Below are positions 12,201-27,200 of a stretch of 64,000 nt of DNA, piece by piece. The stretch is taken from NCBI GenBank assembly GCA_038502055.1, contig JAXRKN010000045.1:4114501-4178500 (forward strand). The letters are read 5' to 3'. Position 1 is the stretch's first letter; each line of letters opens with the position of its first letter. The DNA is from Tanytarsus gracilentus. Lineage: Eukaryota > Arthropoda > Insecta > Diptera > Chironomidae. The notes under the pieces are model-generated. The model saw only the letters and a program-made list of their open reading frames with translations. It did not search any database and was not told the origin of the DNA. The position numbers and the translations under genes are program-made.

Positions 12201-15200
12201 TTAAGTGAAAAGTTCACCCTGAAAATTTTCCGATTCATTCGAGAATTTTAAAAAATGACTTCTAAACGACCGACAGATGATTTTGTGGAAATTCTTGTGT
12301 TAGTCGCTTCTTGCTGAGATCAATTTCTTCATCTTTATCCTCTCGAAGTTCAGCGATGAAATATTACCGCCTATAGAGAACCGTCACATCTGCACATGAC
12401 AGCAGCATTTTGTGTTTTATCTACAGTGAAACCTCGCTTTAATCAATAAATCTTTATGGCATTAAAACAGAAATTTATAGATTTAGTTCTCCGCCTTTGT
12501 AAGAAACGCCACACGATCAACGAGAGTTAGTTCACAGCAGTGGCAATGGCAATTTTAATAGCAAAGGAATTGATGTTAATTACCATTCGCTCTGCGCCAT
12601 TAGTTCTTATCTTACACACCTAATCTCTCATTTTATGATCATATTTCAACGCTTATTGTGGTCGTGACTGCACTCTCTTAAATTTCATAACTTTCTCTGC
12701 GAGTTTTTTTAAAGACGTACAACTTGAGTTATCACCCTTAGTTGCACGACTCTCTTAATTTTCCAACAAACTTCAAAAAAGCTTTTTTAAGGGTACGATT
12801 ACTAAAATTTGTCATCTAACTTCTTCTTTTTTTAGAGATAACAATAAATAACTCTTCGTATCTACGAAATTTTCTCGAATTTTTTTTAATACTTTTTAAT
12901 GAATTTTTATTACTTTTTTTTGATGAATACTCTATAAAATTTCAACAGTAGATTTTTCTTCACTTTTTTTAAGGCTGAACACAGGCCCATGAATGTATTT
13001 ATAATGTATGTGTGATTGTGTACATGATTGTGTTGTATTGTTATGTTAATCACATATATTTTGAGGATTATTTCTGATTGATGTTCTTCTGAGGATTTGA
13101 TTTCAAAATAAAGGAAATCTTTAAGAGCTTTAATATGAGCTTTTACAAAAAAAGCTCTCATTAGAGATTTTGCAATCATCATATTGAAAGTAATTAAAAT
13201 TCTAGGAAGGTTTTCCACCTGTTGTTTTATATTTAAATTTCAATTACCGAACCCCAAAAAATTTCCTCCATTTATTTTCATCTCGCAGCTTCACCTCTCC
13301 GTATCCTCAATCGGCTGTGTTATGTATCCGAACATGTTGTGTGTTTAATTTTTTCCAAATAGGATTATTCACATCGTAGCTTCGCTAATTTTAAAATATT
13401 CTCATTCAGGCTGTAATCAATCTTCTTCTCGAGTAAGTGTGTAAATGGGTTTTTGTGTTCTGTGTGTGTATATTCAATATATGCATTATAATAATGTGTG
13501 TGTGTGTATGTGTGTGATAGGCGATTAATAATTTTTTCCCCCTTTAAATGTATCAAGATGGTGTTGGATGAGAGAAAATGTTGTTGTTGTTGTATAATTC
13601 GGGTAGAGGGAGCTCAGAGTCCAAAGGCATTCGTCGGGATATTTTTAACGCACATGCCATGGCTCATTTCTTCATCGTCATTAATGCGGACAAACGACGT
13701 CATCTCGGTCTAAATTTGAATTTTCAATTACGTCCTTTTTGGCGTACCGCATCTCAGGCTCGAGAACTTTAAGAGCATCTTTCATCTTCTTGGTCGTTCT
13801 TAAAGACCAAACGCTACTTTTTTATCAATTAAAAAAAACTTTTTAATCTCAGTTTAGATCTTTATTTTTTGTTGTATCGACTACAGATGCCTTTATGAAC
13901 TAATTACTTTTAACTTCCTCAACCAATTAGTGAATTTTTCTTTTCTCATCGGTGATTTTTTCGAAAATATATAACTCTACTCAATTAATTTAATTTCTAA
14001 TGAATTCAATCAACTTTTTTCATTAATTTTTATTTAATGCATTTTTATGTGATTTTTTATACTGGTGAATTTTTTTTATATTTTTTTAAGTTTTTTTTTC
14101 ATGAACATTTTTTTTTGTTATCTGTCACCATTGTTAAAAATATTATAATATGAAATAACAATTAACATATCACTGCATAACACATTTGCTTTCGATTTGT
14201 GTTTTTAATTCGTTCACTTGTGTTTCTATTGAATTTTTCAATTCTGTAAATGGGAAAAAAGAAATAATGGAATTTTTGAGTATTTATGAAAGTATTTTGG
14301 TAGAAATTAAATTAAATTTCCTTAGGTTTTTGGGGTTTCCTAAAAATATAAATATTTTGTGTGGAAAAATATTTGAATGTGATGATGAATATTTTATTTG
14401 TGAAAAATAAGCTGAAATTGTGGAAAAATATTTAAATGAGTTTTAAACTTTTTCTATAAAATTTCCACACTTTCAATTGTGAAGTTAAAGTTTCATATAA
14501 AATGAAAAATATCATTAAATGAAACCAAAATTTGTTTAATGGTCAAAAATGAAATAAAATAATAGTTGTCTGAGTTTTTTACCGCAATATTTTTTAATAT
14601 GTGCGTATTGATATGTGTTTTTTTGCATTACTGCGTAATATGTAAATAAAAAGCTTAACAATTTTAATGAGAAAATATTTCGTTTAGCTTTAACTGCAAT
14701 TATGAGTTTTTGTATGATTAAAAAATGAAATTGGGCTAGAAAGGATTCAAGGGTGAGTGTAAAAATATTTTCATTTTCATACAATTGAAAATTTGAGGCT
14801 CCACTTGAGTTTTTTGTGCATGTACATTTTTGGGAAAGGAATGACGGAAGGATTTATTTCAAAATAAGCTAACTCATGTGTGAGAGTTAGCCGATTTTAT
14901 GAAAATGGCAAATTGTCAGGAAACAATTTTTGGCAACGATAAAAATTACAAAGTTGTGTCATTGACACAAACCACACATATCCAATATGTTAGGCATGTA
15001 GTTTTTCAAAAAGGTTGCGGTCATTGATAACAAGATAGGAAATTTCATGATGGATTGTACATGCATTGATAGACACAAATTATGTGGTTTGCCTCTCGAA
15101 AAAAATACACACATTTAACTTAAAATATTTTATCTCCTCAGTGTGACCTTTTTTATTCATCATCACGTGGGTGCAAAAAGAGAATTTTTACCATCTCAGG

Positions 15201-15225
15201 GATCTGAAATGAGAAAATAACTTAC
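9215..15225. other. non-coding stretch downstream of complexin exon 3
   Basis: I found no supported gene apart from the small ORF listed at 13681-13785. Simple repeats occur at 10211-10232 and 13494-13516 (TG runs). Open frames at 11110-11370 and 11829-12188 are considered chance. By position this is the next complexin intron, its 3' UTR, or both. Confidence 0.4.
13681..13785 (-). other. possible 34-codon small ORF or unassigned exon
   Basis: A minus-strand frame open from 13821 to a stop at 13681-13683 includes an ATG at 13783-13785 with A at -3. From that ATG it encodes 34 residues beginning MKDALKVLEPEMRYAKKD and ending CPH. The charged composition and GC-richer codons contrast with the surroundings. 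I tried to splice it to complexin exon 3 (phase 1); the nearest acceptors put it out of frame or leave a poor pyrimidine tract. No family is recognised. Confidence 0.15.
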
Positions 15226-18200
15226 TGGTAAAGTCGTCGAGATCCTCGGCTGCTGCCTCGGCCGCCAACTCTTCCGGTGTCTTCTTTTTTCTCATCAGTG
15301 GATTTTCAGGTTCTGGAGGTGCAACTTCCACAACTTCCTCCTTCTTTTTTATGTTGTACTATAAAAGTTGAAAATATTGTTTAATACTTTTGCTTGATTG
15401 TGATTTAAAAGAGAGTCATGATTGAGCTTTTATAAGCTTGTTGAAAAGTGAAAAAAGATTTTAGTTGAGCTTTTCAAAAGTTTTCTTCCCCAACGAATAA
15501 AACCACTTTTTTTTAGCTTGAAAATTGTATCTTTGTTATTTATTTTTTTAACATTAAACCAACAACCACTCTAAATATGAAATCTCACTGCAATACAGTT
15601 TCAATCTGCACTGTGTCAGCAAATGAAAGAAGCGAAAACTGTACATTAAAAAACAAGAAAGTTGATGCTAGGAAAGAAATCAAAGAAGAGAATTTCCAAG
15701 TGGATTTTCCTCTTTTATTTGCTTTCGCTCGAGAAAAAAGAATAAAGAGAGTAAAAAATTGTAGCATTTTTATTTCAATTGACGACTCTTGAAAAGCTTT
15801 CATTTTCTCCTTTCATTTCCCAAAAGGGACAGGATGAAATGTAAGAGCTTTGAAGTAGAGAGTGGTAAATAAAAGAGGAACTGAAATAACACTTCACTGT
15901 CGAGGTTTTTTTCTTATTCACTGTTGCTGCTCTCTCCAGTGTGTTGATTGTCCTGACACCAGAAATCAATCTGACTCAGAGTTAGGGAGTCGCGTAAAAG
16001 CAAGACTCCCTACTAAGAGTCAATTTAACTTCCGATCGGAAATTCCATCAGACGGCCTCCAGCTGTGAAAATATTAACGCAAAAATAATCAAGTTCTTGC
16101 GAACTAAAATGTGTCAACACTTTCTAATAATTTTATAAAATTGATGCAAAAATTTAAATAAAACTCAAAAAACCACAAAAGTTGAATTTGTTCCAAAACT
16201 TTGTCAAATCTCTGGGTTTTCACTCCACTAAGCACATCCATCCTTCTGTGTGCACAAAATGTATTTAAGATTCCTCCATCCCTCATATTTTCCTCTCTCG
16301 TTCGCACTTCACTGAACACATCGCTCTATTTAATTTTCTCTCATGTTACTTAAGGAATGTGTGCGAGCTTCTTTTACCGCAGTACCTCAAAAATCTGGGC
16401 ATGCGACAAGCTATTTAGAAGATGTGTAAACTGAGCGCCAAGATGTCCTTGTCAGAGTAATGTGTCTCACATATATATTTTAACCTTGAGATTCTCTTTC
16501 ACAATTTGAGTACTTTTTTGAGGTGTCGCACTCATCCTCGACAAACATCAACCATCTTTTGTTCAAAAAAGTTCTTCTTCTTCTTTTAGCCAATAGGAGA
16601 ATGTTCAAGTCATTAATATAACAATGAGAAAGTGTCTCGTTTTCCGTTTCATCTGACAATTTCACTTGAGAGTTTCAATGTTTCTTGAGCGACAAGTCTT
16701 ACGACTTTTTTGTGATCTTGTAAGCCTTCCCATCGTTTATGTAGTGCGGAGGAGGCGAGTGACATTTTTCTTTAAATTTGTAACATCGCTCTAAGCTTTT
16801 GAGAGTCACAAAAAGGTAAAAGAAACAGATGATGATGCCAAAAATAACTCACTCAAAGTTGAAGACATAAAATATTTCCTGAAATTCTTACATCCGGCAT
16901 TTTTTCCATTCATTAAAAACTCTCTTGTTCTTTATAAATTTTTAAATCCACAAAAAGTGAACCGACGAGATTAAATTTTAAACTTTAGTATTAAAAGCTT
17001 TTTATTCGGGATTAAAAAAATTTTATGTTTGAATTATTTTTAACTTTTGATAATAAGCTTTAAAGCTTTTTATTGATGCTTCAAAAGCATGAACTTCTCG
17101 CTTAACAATCATAAATGGCCTTTGTACTGACATCAAAGGGAACGAAAAAGGGCTCTCACTCTATCCCAATTCCAACCAAATGGTAAAAAAATAATAAATG
17201 AATTTAACGAAGAGGAGAGAGAAGAAAAAGGATTTTAGACGTAAAAAAGAGATCTGAATTCAATGTAAATATTACATCGTGTTTTGAGAGGAGGAAATCC
17301 AATTAAAAGCATCACCCTTAACTGTGGAATTTGGTATGAAAGGAAGAAAGTCTCAGACAGGGTTTGAACAATTTAATTTTAATTTAATTAAAAATTAAAG
17401 CTTGAAAATGAGTTTTTTTAACTTTAAAAAGCTTTTAATGTTCTTGATTGGCACTGACTCAAACCCTGTTTCACGAAGCATATTTGAGTCCAAAGAAACT
17501 CTTCAAAATAATAAATAATAAGGAAAGGAAACCCATTGAGTCGTGATAAGAAGTGTTGCAGAAATTTTCATGTAATTAAGAATAAAACTTTTCTTTTAAA
17601 AAACCCCTTTTCACGCTATCTTCGTCGCCCCATCCACAAATTATGTTTGTATGTATATGCAAATAAAATGGTACGCCTTATCTTAAGCTTTACATGTGCT
17701 TTCCGAGAACCATCACCAAAGAAAAAACTTTCTTTGTATTTCACTGTGAAATTCTCACATAAGGGAGTGAAAAAAAAATTTAATCCTTTTTTTATGATTC
17801 CGTACGTTCCATGTTAGCGTGGCAAAAATTAAAACACACACACGCCGCACACCAACCATCAAGCACGGAGCAGAGATAAGAAATGTTTTCACAGGAATTT
17901 TAAAATTGAAATTTTTACAATTTTTTACTCACATGAGTGCTCTTGAAAAATGTTTCATATTAAATTGTTCACTTTTTGTGCACGTGAGATTTGCGATGGT
18001 TTTATAATAAGGGATTTGTTAAATAGCGGTGCGTCTGCTTGAACGCTTCGTTAATTATGGAAATTTTCAAATGAGTTCCTTGCTTTTGAGGTAAAGAGAG
18101 ATTGCTGAGCTTTTGAGGGTTTGAAATTAAATAATAGAGGTGTGTTGAGTTTGTTTGGTTAAGGTTACTGAGTGAGTTTTGCTGGGTACGAAAACTTCTC

Positions 18201-21200
18201 ATTAGAGGCGACCCTTTAATAAAGCAAACTTTAAATTAAATTTTCATAATTTGAATTTTAAAATTACTTTTTATTTCGACCAAATTAAACTGTGAAAATT
18301 CATCACTCTAAAACTCAGAATAATTCTCGTCAACTGTCACATGACTAATTCATAAATTCTCCACATTTTGTTGGCTCATAAAAAACTTAATCGTTAATTT
18401 TCATTCGAGAACACAAGAAAATTATCTCCTCAAAGAGTAATGACAGTTATATAAACTCTCTATCATAATACTTCTTATAACATCTCATCATCATCATGAG
18501 CATTAATTTACAACATGAAGCATTAAATTATGATGAAGCTTTCTCTCTGGACATTTTTATGACTCTAATCCCGCACAGTTTTAATTGTTCGAGGACTAAT
18601 TTTGTGCCGAAAAGATGCTGTAGATTTGAAATTAATGTACAATTAAAAAAATTTCCATTTGAACCGCAAAACAGTGGTGAAAATTTATTTGCCCTTGAAA
18701 ATATTTAAAAGAGATTAAAATGAGGGGAGCGAAAAGTCGACTAGGAAAAGCTTTTAATGCCATCCATTTTTATTACATTATGTAATGGCAGAATTTACAT
18801 GTTAAAAAGGGAGAGCGAACAAATGAGTCCTATTAATATTCATTTAAAAGCGTTTTTGTGGTATTGACTTGCAGATTTTCGTGTACACGGTGAATAATGT
18901 GTGTGGACATTTAATGCAAAGAAGGAAGCGGAAGGAAAAAATATTGCGATGATAATGGACGCTTTTCACGAAAACTCAACACAAATACGCTAAGAGAAAG
19001 TAAAATCATATACGAATAAAACATTTGCACACGTTTTGCACTAAAGCATACAAATTGAGATAAAAAATTAACGTAAGGACAATAAAGTAAAAGAAAAAGT
19101 TCTCGAATGTATGTGACTGAGAAGCAACAAAAGGAATGACAAAAAGTTTGTTTGTGTGTGCTTTATTATATAAACACCTTATGCAGCTTACTCAGCCTTC
19201 ACTCACTCCCCCCTCGAGTGCGTGTCATCGTTTCATGAAAGCTTATCACAGCTTTACGCTTGTCGCTGTATGCGACCCGTTAAAAATATTTGTGTGTGCT
19301 GCAGGATCTCTCAACGTTGGCACATAAAATTGAAAATTATACGCTTCGGCGTTGGAGAAGACAAAAAAGAATTATCGCTTCACGTATTTCTCTAACGCAC
19401 AGTGAGAGTGCACACCCTTAAGGGATGTCAAAAGCAGTTTATTTCATGCCGTTGCGTTCACATTGTTGGATAAAAAAAGTGAGATTGAAAATATTTTTTA
19501 AGCTAAAGCTACTTTAATTTACGATTTAACCATTTTATTTTTTGATGATCAAAAGAACATCAACTCGTTTGAAAATTTAAGAACGCTTGAGTTTCCTCGA
19601 AGATCGGATGTGCTATTTTTGGTATTATTGAGAATTTACTCTTCCGTAGCATCTGGCATTGAAAAGGTGGTTTTGTACCATGCGGAGAAAATAATTTCCT
19701 TTTTTTTCGCATAGCTTTACTTACTTTGAAAAAGGGGAGGAAGATTTTAAAAATATTTCTCTACTTTTAGAAAAAATTAAAATATTTTTAATTTTTATTG
19801 ATTTAAAAAATAATTTTTAAAAGTTTCTAGTCCTTTTCTTTCCAACCCTCCACAATTCAATTTCCTACATTTTCAAGTAAAAATATTTCATATCGTCTCG
19901 CACAATTAAAATGGCAGTTTAATATGATAATAAATGTCGCTAGCAGTTTGCTCTTTCACATCATACGCTTTGATAAACACCTTTAAGGCACTTTAAAGGT
20001 ACACACCGAATGATAAGCATGAGCTTTTATTTTCTTTCGCAAGGATTTTCGTTCTTATTTTCCGTCTGTATTTTGACATTGTATCCAGAAGGGAAAAAAT
20101 ATGAAAATTTATTTATTTGCGATTTTTCACATAAAAAGTTTAAAAGTTGTAAAATCAATTTTGATGTTTTCGTGAAAATACAAAATTGAATTACGAGAAA
20201 AAGTTTCGTCTTGAAAATTTTGAAAAAAAACGAACCCAAATTTGTTAAAAATTTAATTTTTAGTTTTAAGCTTTTTAAAAAAGTTCAAATAAAATCTCAC
20301 GCGAATCAAAACACGCGACATTATCGTTGTTTGTCAGCTTTTACCAGGAAGGCAACCACAAACTTGTTTACTCCACAACATAAAAAAAGCTTTATATGGA
20401 ACACGCAAAAATTCCAAGAATATCACTGTTGGAAGGAAATATCGATAAACAACCATCGATCAATTGGGTAACATTATCATTCATTGAAATGTGTGTCACA
20501 TAAGCGTGAAGACATGATTCATTAAAAAAACTCTCTCATTTCATTCTTGAACTTTCTTTTGTTTAACAAAAAAAAGTGAAATAAAATGAAATGAGAAAAG
20601 TTCTGCGGGCTGTTTGTTTCCTATTTTAAACATATATAACGAGTGTCGGAGGATGAATGTGAGTCCCGGAGCCTTTTAATATTTCACAACGTATAGCATT
20701 CTCATATATTTATTTGTGTACATGGCACACAATTGAAGCCTGCCGAGCGCTTTTAGACGACAACATGATGGCGATAAATGAAAATTGACGTTGCAGAAAA
20801 TTTTAGATTGTAGCATGATATGGTGAGTAAACAGATCTCTCGGTATTTTATAATTTCTAAAGTTTTCAGCGCCTCGATAGAATTTCTATCTTTTGAAAAC
20901 CATAAAATATTCAAAGAAAAAATATTTTACACAAAAATTTCACCATAGCCGCGAGTTATGAACAACATAAAACATTTCACCTTTATTTTTGTGTAAGCCT
21001 CAATCAGCCATTTTGTTCCTTCCTCTCGATTTGACATCGTCACGTAGTTGATTATCGATCGCTATTTACATCGACGGATGTCACGGAGCTTTTACAATTT
21101 TTTTTCTTGCTATCGAAATTCTTTCTTCTCTATTATTCATGTCTCATCGCAGTTTCCGTGGATGACTTGTGGGGAGAGAACTGGCGAGGACATGTTAAGC

Positions 21201-24200
21201 ATTCTAAATTATGCATACAATCAATCGTTGAATTGATGTAAAATGTGATTTTGTTGCTTTCGCATTATTGACTTGAGCGTTGATCGAGAATCGAAAGTTA
21301 ATTTGAGTTTAAGTGGAAAATAATTTAAGTTATTTTTAAAAAAAATTTAGCTATTGAGTTTATTTGATGTCAAAAGAAATATTTTGGAACAAAGTGGAAA
21401 CTGGAATATTTTATAAACTTTAATTTAAATAACTTTTGTGGCTTTAAACTTAAGTTTATTTAAGTTGATCTCTTGCAATCGCAAATTCTTAACGCGCCCA
21501 CTGCAGAGTTGGCCGACTGTGTGGGTTATGAGAGGTCGATTCTATTAAGAGCAAGGGAATCCGAGTTCGAATCCTCAATTTAGTAAGGGTTTAAAATCGC
21601 ACTCTGGTTCTCTTATGTCTTTAGTATTGACTTTCATCAGTTCACTGGTTGTGAAATGTGAGGAAAAGGAAAACATAAAAGCATAGACCTCGATGCAAAA
21701 TGAGAAAAATATGATTTAAAAATATTAAATCCTAGGATTTCCCAGTGAATATTTTTTGCGACAAAAAAAAATAATTTACATCAAACGCTAAATTTATGAC
21801 CCAATCACCGCTGGGAAATTAAATTTTTCCGCATAACGACTCGATTAAGGGCACGATTAATATGAGAAGTGCGATGAGTTATGTCCCATAAAAACACACC
21901 TTATATTTCACTTTTAAATCATCATGACTCTCATTAACAGCTGTTGGAAAAAAATCTTAACGACCACTTACTTTGTCTCTAATCTCCTGACGCATCTTTT
22001 CGCGTTCTTCTTCCATTTTACGATGCTTCTCTTTTCGACGCTCCTCGGCTTCCCGGATCGCTTCTTGTCGCTCTCTCTCCTCCTCCTCGGCCTTTTCCTT
22101 ATCATCTTCAGAACCTTCCTCGCCTCCGACAGCTCCTATAGAAAAAAAAGGAAAGAAATTAAAATGATTTTCATGTCTTGATGCATTAATGAAACTGTGC
22201 TGCTGCTGTGTGATTTCATCAATTTCCATTCACAATTTTAATCACCATCCAAACAGTGATGACGACAAGCTACTGCTGCTCGTTTCGAGGATTATCAACT
22301 AATTGGAAGAAACATGAAAATGCAATTTTCACATCAATTTTTGATCCGACAATGGAAGTCAATTAAAGTTTTATAGGAGAGTGAGTTGGATGACCGGAAA
22401 GGGTTAAAATTGAAATTTTAGTAGCTTCAAGTAACGAGATTAATTTTTCGTTCAGTTTTGAAACTTTTCTTCATCACTTTTCTTAAATTGTTTGAGCCTA
22501 AAATATTTCATCTCATTCAATTTAACATAAGCCACATAAAAATCTCGTCGAATATTGTTTCCATGAATATGCAATATGGTAAATTGGAAGTTAATGAACT
22601 GCCGTTTTGCGAGCAAAAAGAGAGAAGAAACGGCAATGACGATGAGGTAATTCAACCATGTTGTCGTTCAACATTTCATGCATAAATCGATTACAATTCT
22701 GGCATATAAAATGAGGCATTTCATGCTGCCGCCATTATCGACATTGCCTCATTTCTATTCTTGTTCTTGCTCGTCATCATCGGCATCGTGTGTGTGTGTG
22801 TGAAAGCTAAAGAAAATTTATGGTATGAAAATGGAAATTTTTCGTAAAGATCGGAGGATGTGAACGGCAATCATTAATCATCCTCAGTGTATTATCATCG
22901 TATGAGCTTCTTTTATCTTATTAAAAACACTAAGCAACGATGGTGAAAAAGTAGTCGAAGGATGCGAAACTCGGGTTGAAATATTTCTTCAATTTAAATA
23001 TTTAAATTTACGTGTCGCATCCTCGAATCCTCGAATTTAAATTGCTTCTTATATCTACCAAAGAGGGATGTCATTTAAGTTGTGTACGCTCATCTCAAAG
23101 TGAATACGGAAAGAGTGGATATTTATTTTTCCTCTCACCATGAAGGATGTCACGTCATGTTGGATGTCACTCGTCGGAAATCACATGTGTACAATATAAA
23201 GCACATCAACGGATATGCACGTAAACATGAACAATCGCGTGGAACAAATAAGATTGGCAACGAGAAGAAGAAGACAAATGATGTGGAAGTAGCATAGGAG
23301 ATCGGTAAACTCCCTTAAATCCTCCGCTTCTGTCCTGTTTTAGCATTTTTTCATGAGGCAACAAAAATGCAGATTAAATTTGAATTTCTCGCCTCGACAA
23401 CATAAACCCAAGGGATATCCCACATTTTCAACTTCGTTTGATGAACCGAAATGAAGTTTTTGGCTCTTTTCATCTAGCATAATCTGACAAATTGAAATAG
23501 GTTGGATCGAAAAAATTCTATCTTTATAAAAAACGTGGCTTTAATTCAATTCGAAAGCATCATAAAGAAACAAAATTGGATAAATTTCACATTTGTGGAA
23601 GGTACTTCCTTCAAGGAAATGGGCTTGTAAAATATTTTCTGAGAGATTTTATCTAATTAAATTAGGTGTGATAAAAAAATATATTTCTTATAAATTAATT
23701 TTCAAGTTAAGCATTTACTTGGCTTCTTTCCAACTTTAATCTCATTCAACACCTAATTTCCAGGTAATTCAAGAATGTTAAGCACAAAAATTTAAATTTT
23801 CTCTTTAAAATTCCAAATTCAACTTTTCGCTCGTAATAAAACTGATTTTCATTTTGAATATGTTACAAATTACATTAAATCTCATTTAGATAAAATTCTA
23901 ATCAGACATTTTCATCTTCGAAATAGCTTTTTGCCATTTTGTGAAAATTTGAAATTTAAATTTTTGTGTGTAATACGGAATAAATTTAAGCTACATGAAT
24001 GATAAGTACGAGGCAAAATAACATAAATACTTTGAGATTTTCTAATTTTGCATTAAAAAATCAATTTTATTTTTCTATTCAACCTTTAACATCAACTGCA
24101 AAAATTTTTCCGAGAACAATTCAAACAGAGTAGAAAAGCTCGTCCACTAGAGTGAATTCTTTACAATCTCTACATTTCAATTTCGAGAGTGAGTGAGATG

Positions 24201-27200
24201 GAGAGAGATGAACTCATTCGATCGGATAAACTCTTTCTTGTTTGTATTCTGTACTCGAACTTTTCGCCGTTTATGCGGCGAGGGAAATAATAAAATGGAT
24301 GGATTTAATGGTGAAAAATTGCTGCCATCGCTCTCATGGATGGTCCGTCCTCGAATGCGTTACCATTCTCTTTTATCACACACGCAATAGCGAATGAAAT
24401 GACAAAAAAAAAGAAAAATGCTTTTTATCTTCTGTAAGCACTTTGATGGTTCTTCTATTTTTTTGTTTGATATCCATAGCGATGACATCATTCGGTTTTA
24501 AGAGAGTTTGTAAATTATGTCCCCAGTTTTTTTTATTGTTGAAAATCTCTTTGGTGTCATTTTTTTAAATTTTGTGCTTTGATGAAAATATTTTTGCAAT
24601 TTTCACCTAACACGACAAGTGAAAAAATATTTTTATTTGTGACACTCAAATATGTAATTTAATTTCAATTAGTTGTTTCTCGAATAAAATTATTTCATTC
24701 ACGCGAGAGTGATAAATTAGACTGATATTAAATTTTATGGTTTTCATTTTGAAATTTCATCGAAATACGAGAAAAATGAAAAATGTTTCGAATGCAATTT
24801 TGATGTAAAGTTTTTAACATTTTAACTTTAGAAAAGTGTTTGAAATTTTACAATATCTAAATTAAATATTCTAGAATTTATTTTGCATATTTCAGTGAAA
24901 TGTTTTGCTCTTCAAATACTTCTTTGTCAACTTTACTTTAACGACATTTGAGAGTTGCGAGAATTCAAGAATTACATTTATCGCATCATCCTTTATCAAC
25001 TCTATTTCCCTTCCTAAAGAGGGAAAAATTTCATCTACAAAGAGCAATAGTAGAAATTGTGAAGTAGACGGTAAGGAATTCAATGTGATATGACACGATG
25101 AAAGAAGCTGTGTTACATTATTCAAAATGAATTTAAATTTCCCAAACATTTGCTTACATGCACGATGAAAATATTTCAATCGAAATTCTACGCTTTTAAA
25201 GAAATATTGAAATTTTACAGTTTTTATTGTAAAAAAAATTTCAGAAGAGCTTTTCAAAAATCTTGAAATTGAAAATTATAAAAAGTTTGAAGAAGTAATT
25301 TTTCTAGATTCTTGTTAGCTTCATTCAAATCATTTTAACCCCAATAAATGTCATCATCACACTTATGAGTCAATTCTATATAAATCTATTCAAACAACCC
25401 CGTTCACAATTTTCCAATCGCGTTTACGAGTGAAAAGAGCAAACGAAAAAGTTTTATGATGCAAATATTGATTGCGTGCGATGACACAAAACTCAAGAGC
25501 TTAACTGTGTTTGAATAATTCAATTTTGTTTGCTGCTATAGATCGAGAAAATTGGCATTGACATTATTTTCTATGCAATTAAATTGAAAATAATCAGAAA
25601 AATTAGACACGCGTGAGATCCTGATTTTATTTTAATATTATTCGCTAATTTAAATTGCAATTACGCGAATGTTCCAATGAAAATATTTACGGTTAAATGC
25701 TAATTATTTTTTGAGAGGGTCAGTTTAGGACTTTTTTTTGGAAAATAAATTTTAATTAACTTTATTCGAAATAAAATTTATTTGAAAGTTTTAAATTTTG
25801 AAATTTTTCTAACAAGTCACGTCATTCATATTATTATGAGATCAATTTGTAATTATCAATGATCATTAATTCGAAATGATTTTAATCGATTTTCATAATT
25901 CTCGATTATCTAGATGAGTTTGATTGCCAATTAGCATTTTATTTGGCAAAATTTTATGAATAAGAAATTATTGCGATTTTAACTGTGCACATAATTAATT
26001 TTAATTGAAAATAAATAAAGTTAAAAATTCGTCGAGCTTTTCAATTTTTTAATTTTCCAGCAGCGCCAGTTGGCTGTCAACTTTTAAAAATCTTTTTAAG
26101 CAATAAATTAAGTCCCTCGCTTATTAATTGACGAAATTAATTGCATCCCATGAAATTTCTTGTTTCGTTAAATTTCTAATCCCAACGCTGCCAGCAACAT
26201 TTTATATAATTCCCTCATCGTAAATTAACTCAGCAACTATCATCTTTCGAATGCCTCAAGTCTTTTGCCATACTGCTGCTGAAATAAGAAGCTTTCAGCA
26301 TGCTCCGAGTTATTAACTGTATTAAATTGTGTGCTTGTGCTTTTTGAGAGTGAAGTGAGAAGAGAGAAAATTAATTGGACGTCGACAGTCTGTAGTTACT
26401 GTTGCAATGAACATAATAATATTTTTTTATCGAAGGGAAATTAACTCTGGCATTGATGGTTAAATATATTCCTATAGTTAGGTTTAATTAAGACTAGAAA
26501 TATGAGTAAATTAACCTTTGTTTCGTTAAACTCGGTCTTACACCAAAATTTATCTCTCTCACACCTTACAGCATCAAGCACTGTTTTTATTGTAAGGTAG
26601 AGATTCATATTATAATCAGGCGTTATTAATTATGTTTTATTTACACTCTCGCTCGACTCTATGAGTGACAACAACAATTTATGGGTGTTTGATTAAGTTT
26701 ATGTATGCCTTTAATGAGATTCATTAGGTATTCCATAGTAAACTGAGCGAGATAAGTTTAATTTAATGAATTTTAAACGCTGTCTTTTTTGCTGTTTTAA
26801 TGTTGATAACAAATTGCTTGTCGCATGGTAGAAATTTTCACTGCTCGCTTTGGCCTTTTATCAGTTTTTGTTGCTTGAACATTTTTATGACAGATTTTTA
26901 TGGTGCTTAAATTAAAATTTAAGAGCGATTTTCAATGCACCAAATTTTATTTAAATTTGTGAAGATCAAGTGGTGGAAACTCCACGTAAGTTTCGAAATT
27001 TACTAACTTACTTTTAAACAAACTTTATAAAATTTTGTAGGTCTCATTTAAAAAAAATCACGCAACCAAAAATTTAAATTTACATTGTATTCAACATCAC
27101 GGTCATGTTTGAAAAGCGTGATAGACATTTCGCCCTTTGTTGCTTTATCCAAAAAGAAGAAAAAAATTGGAAAACATTTGATTAATCGCGCCGTTGGAAT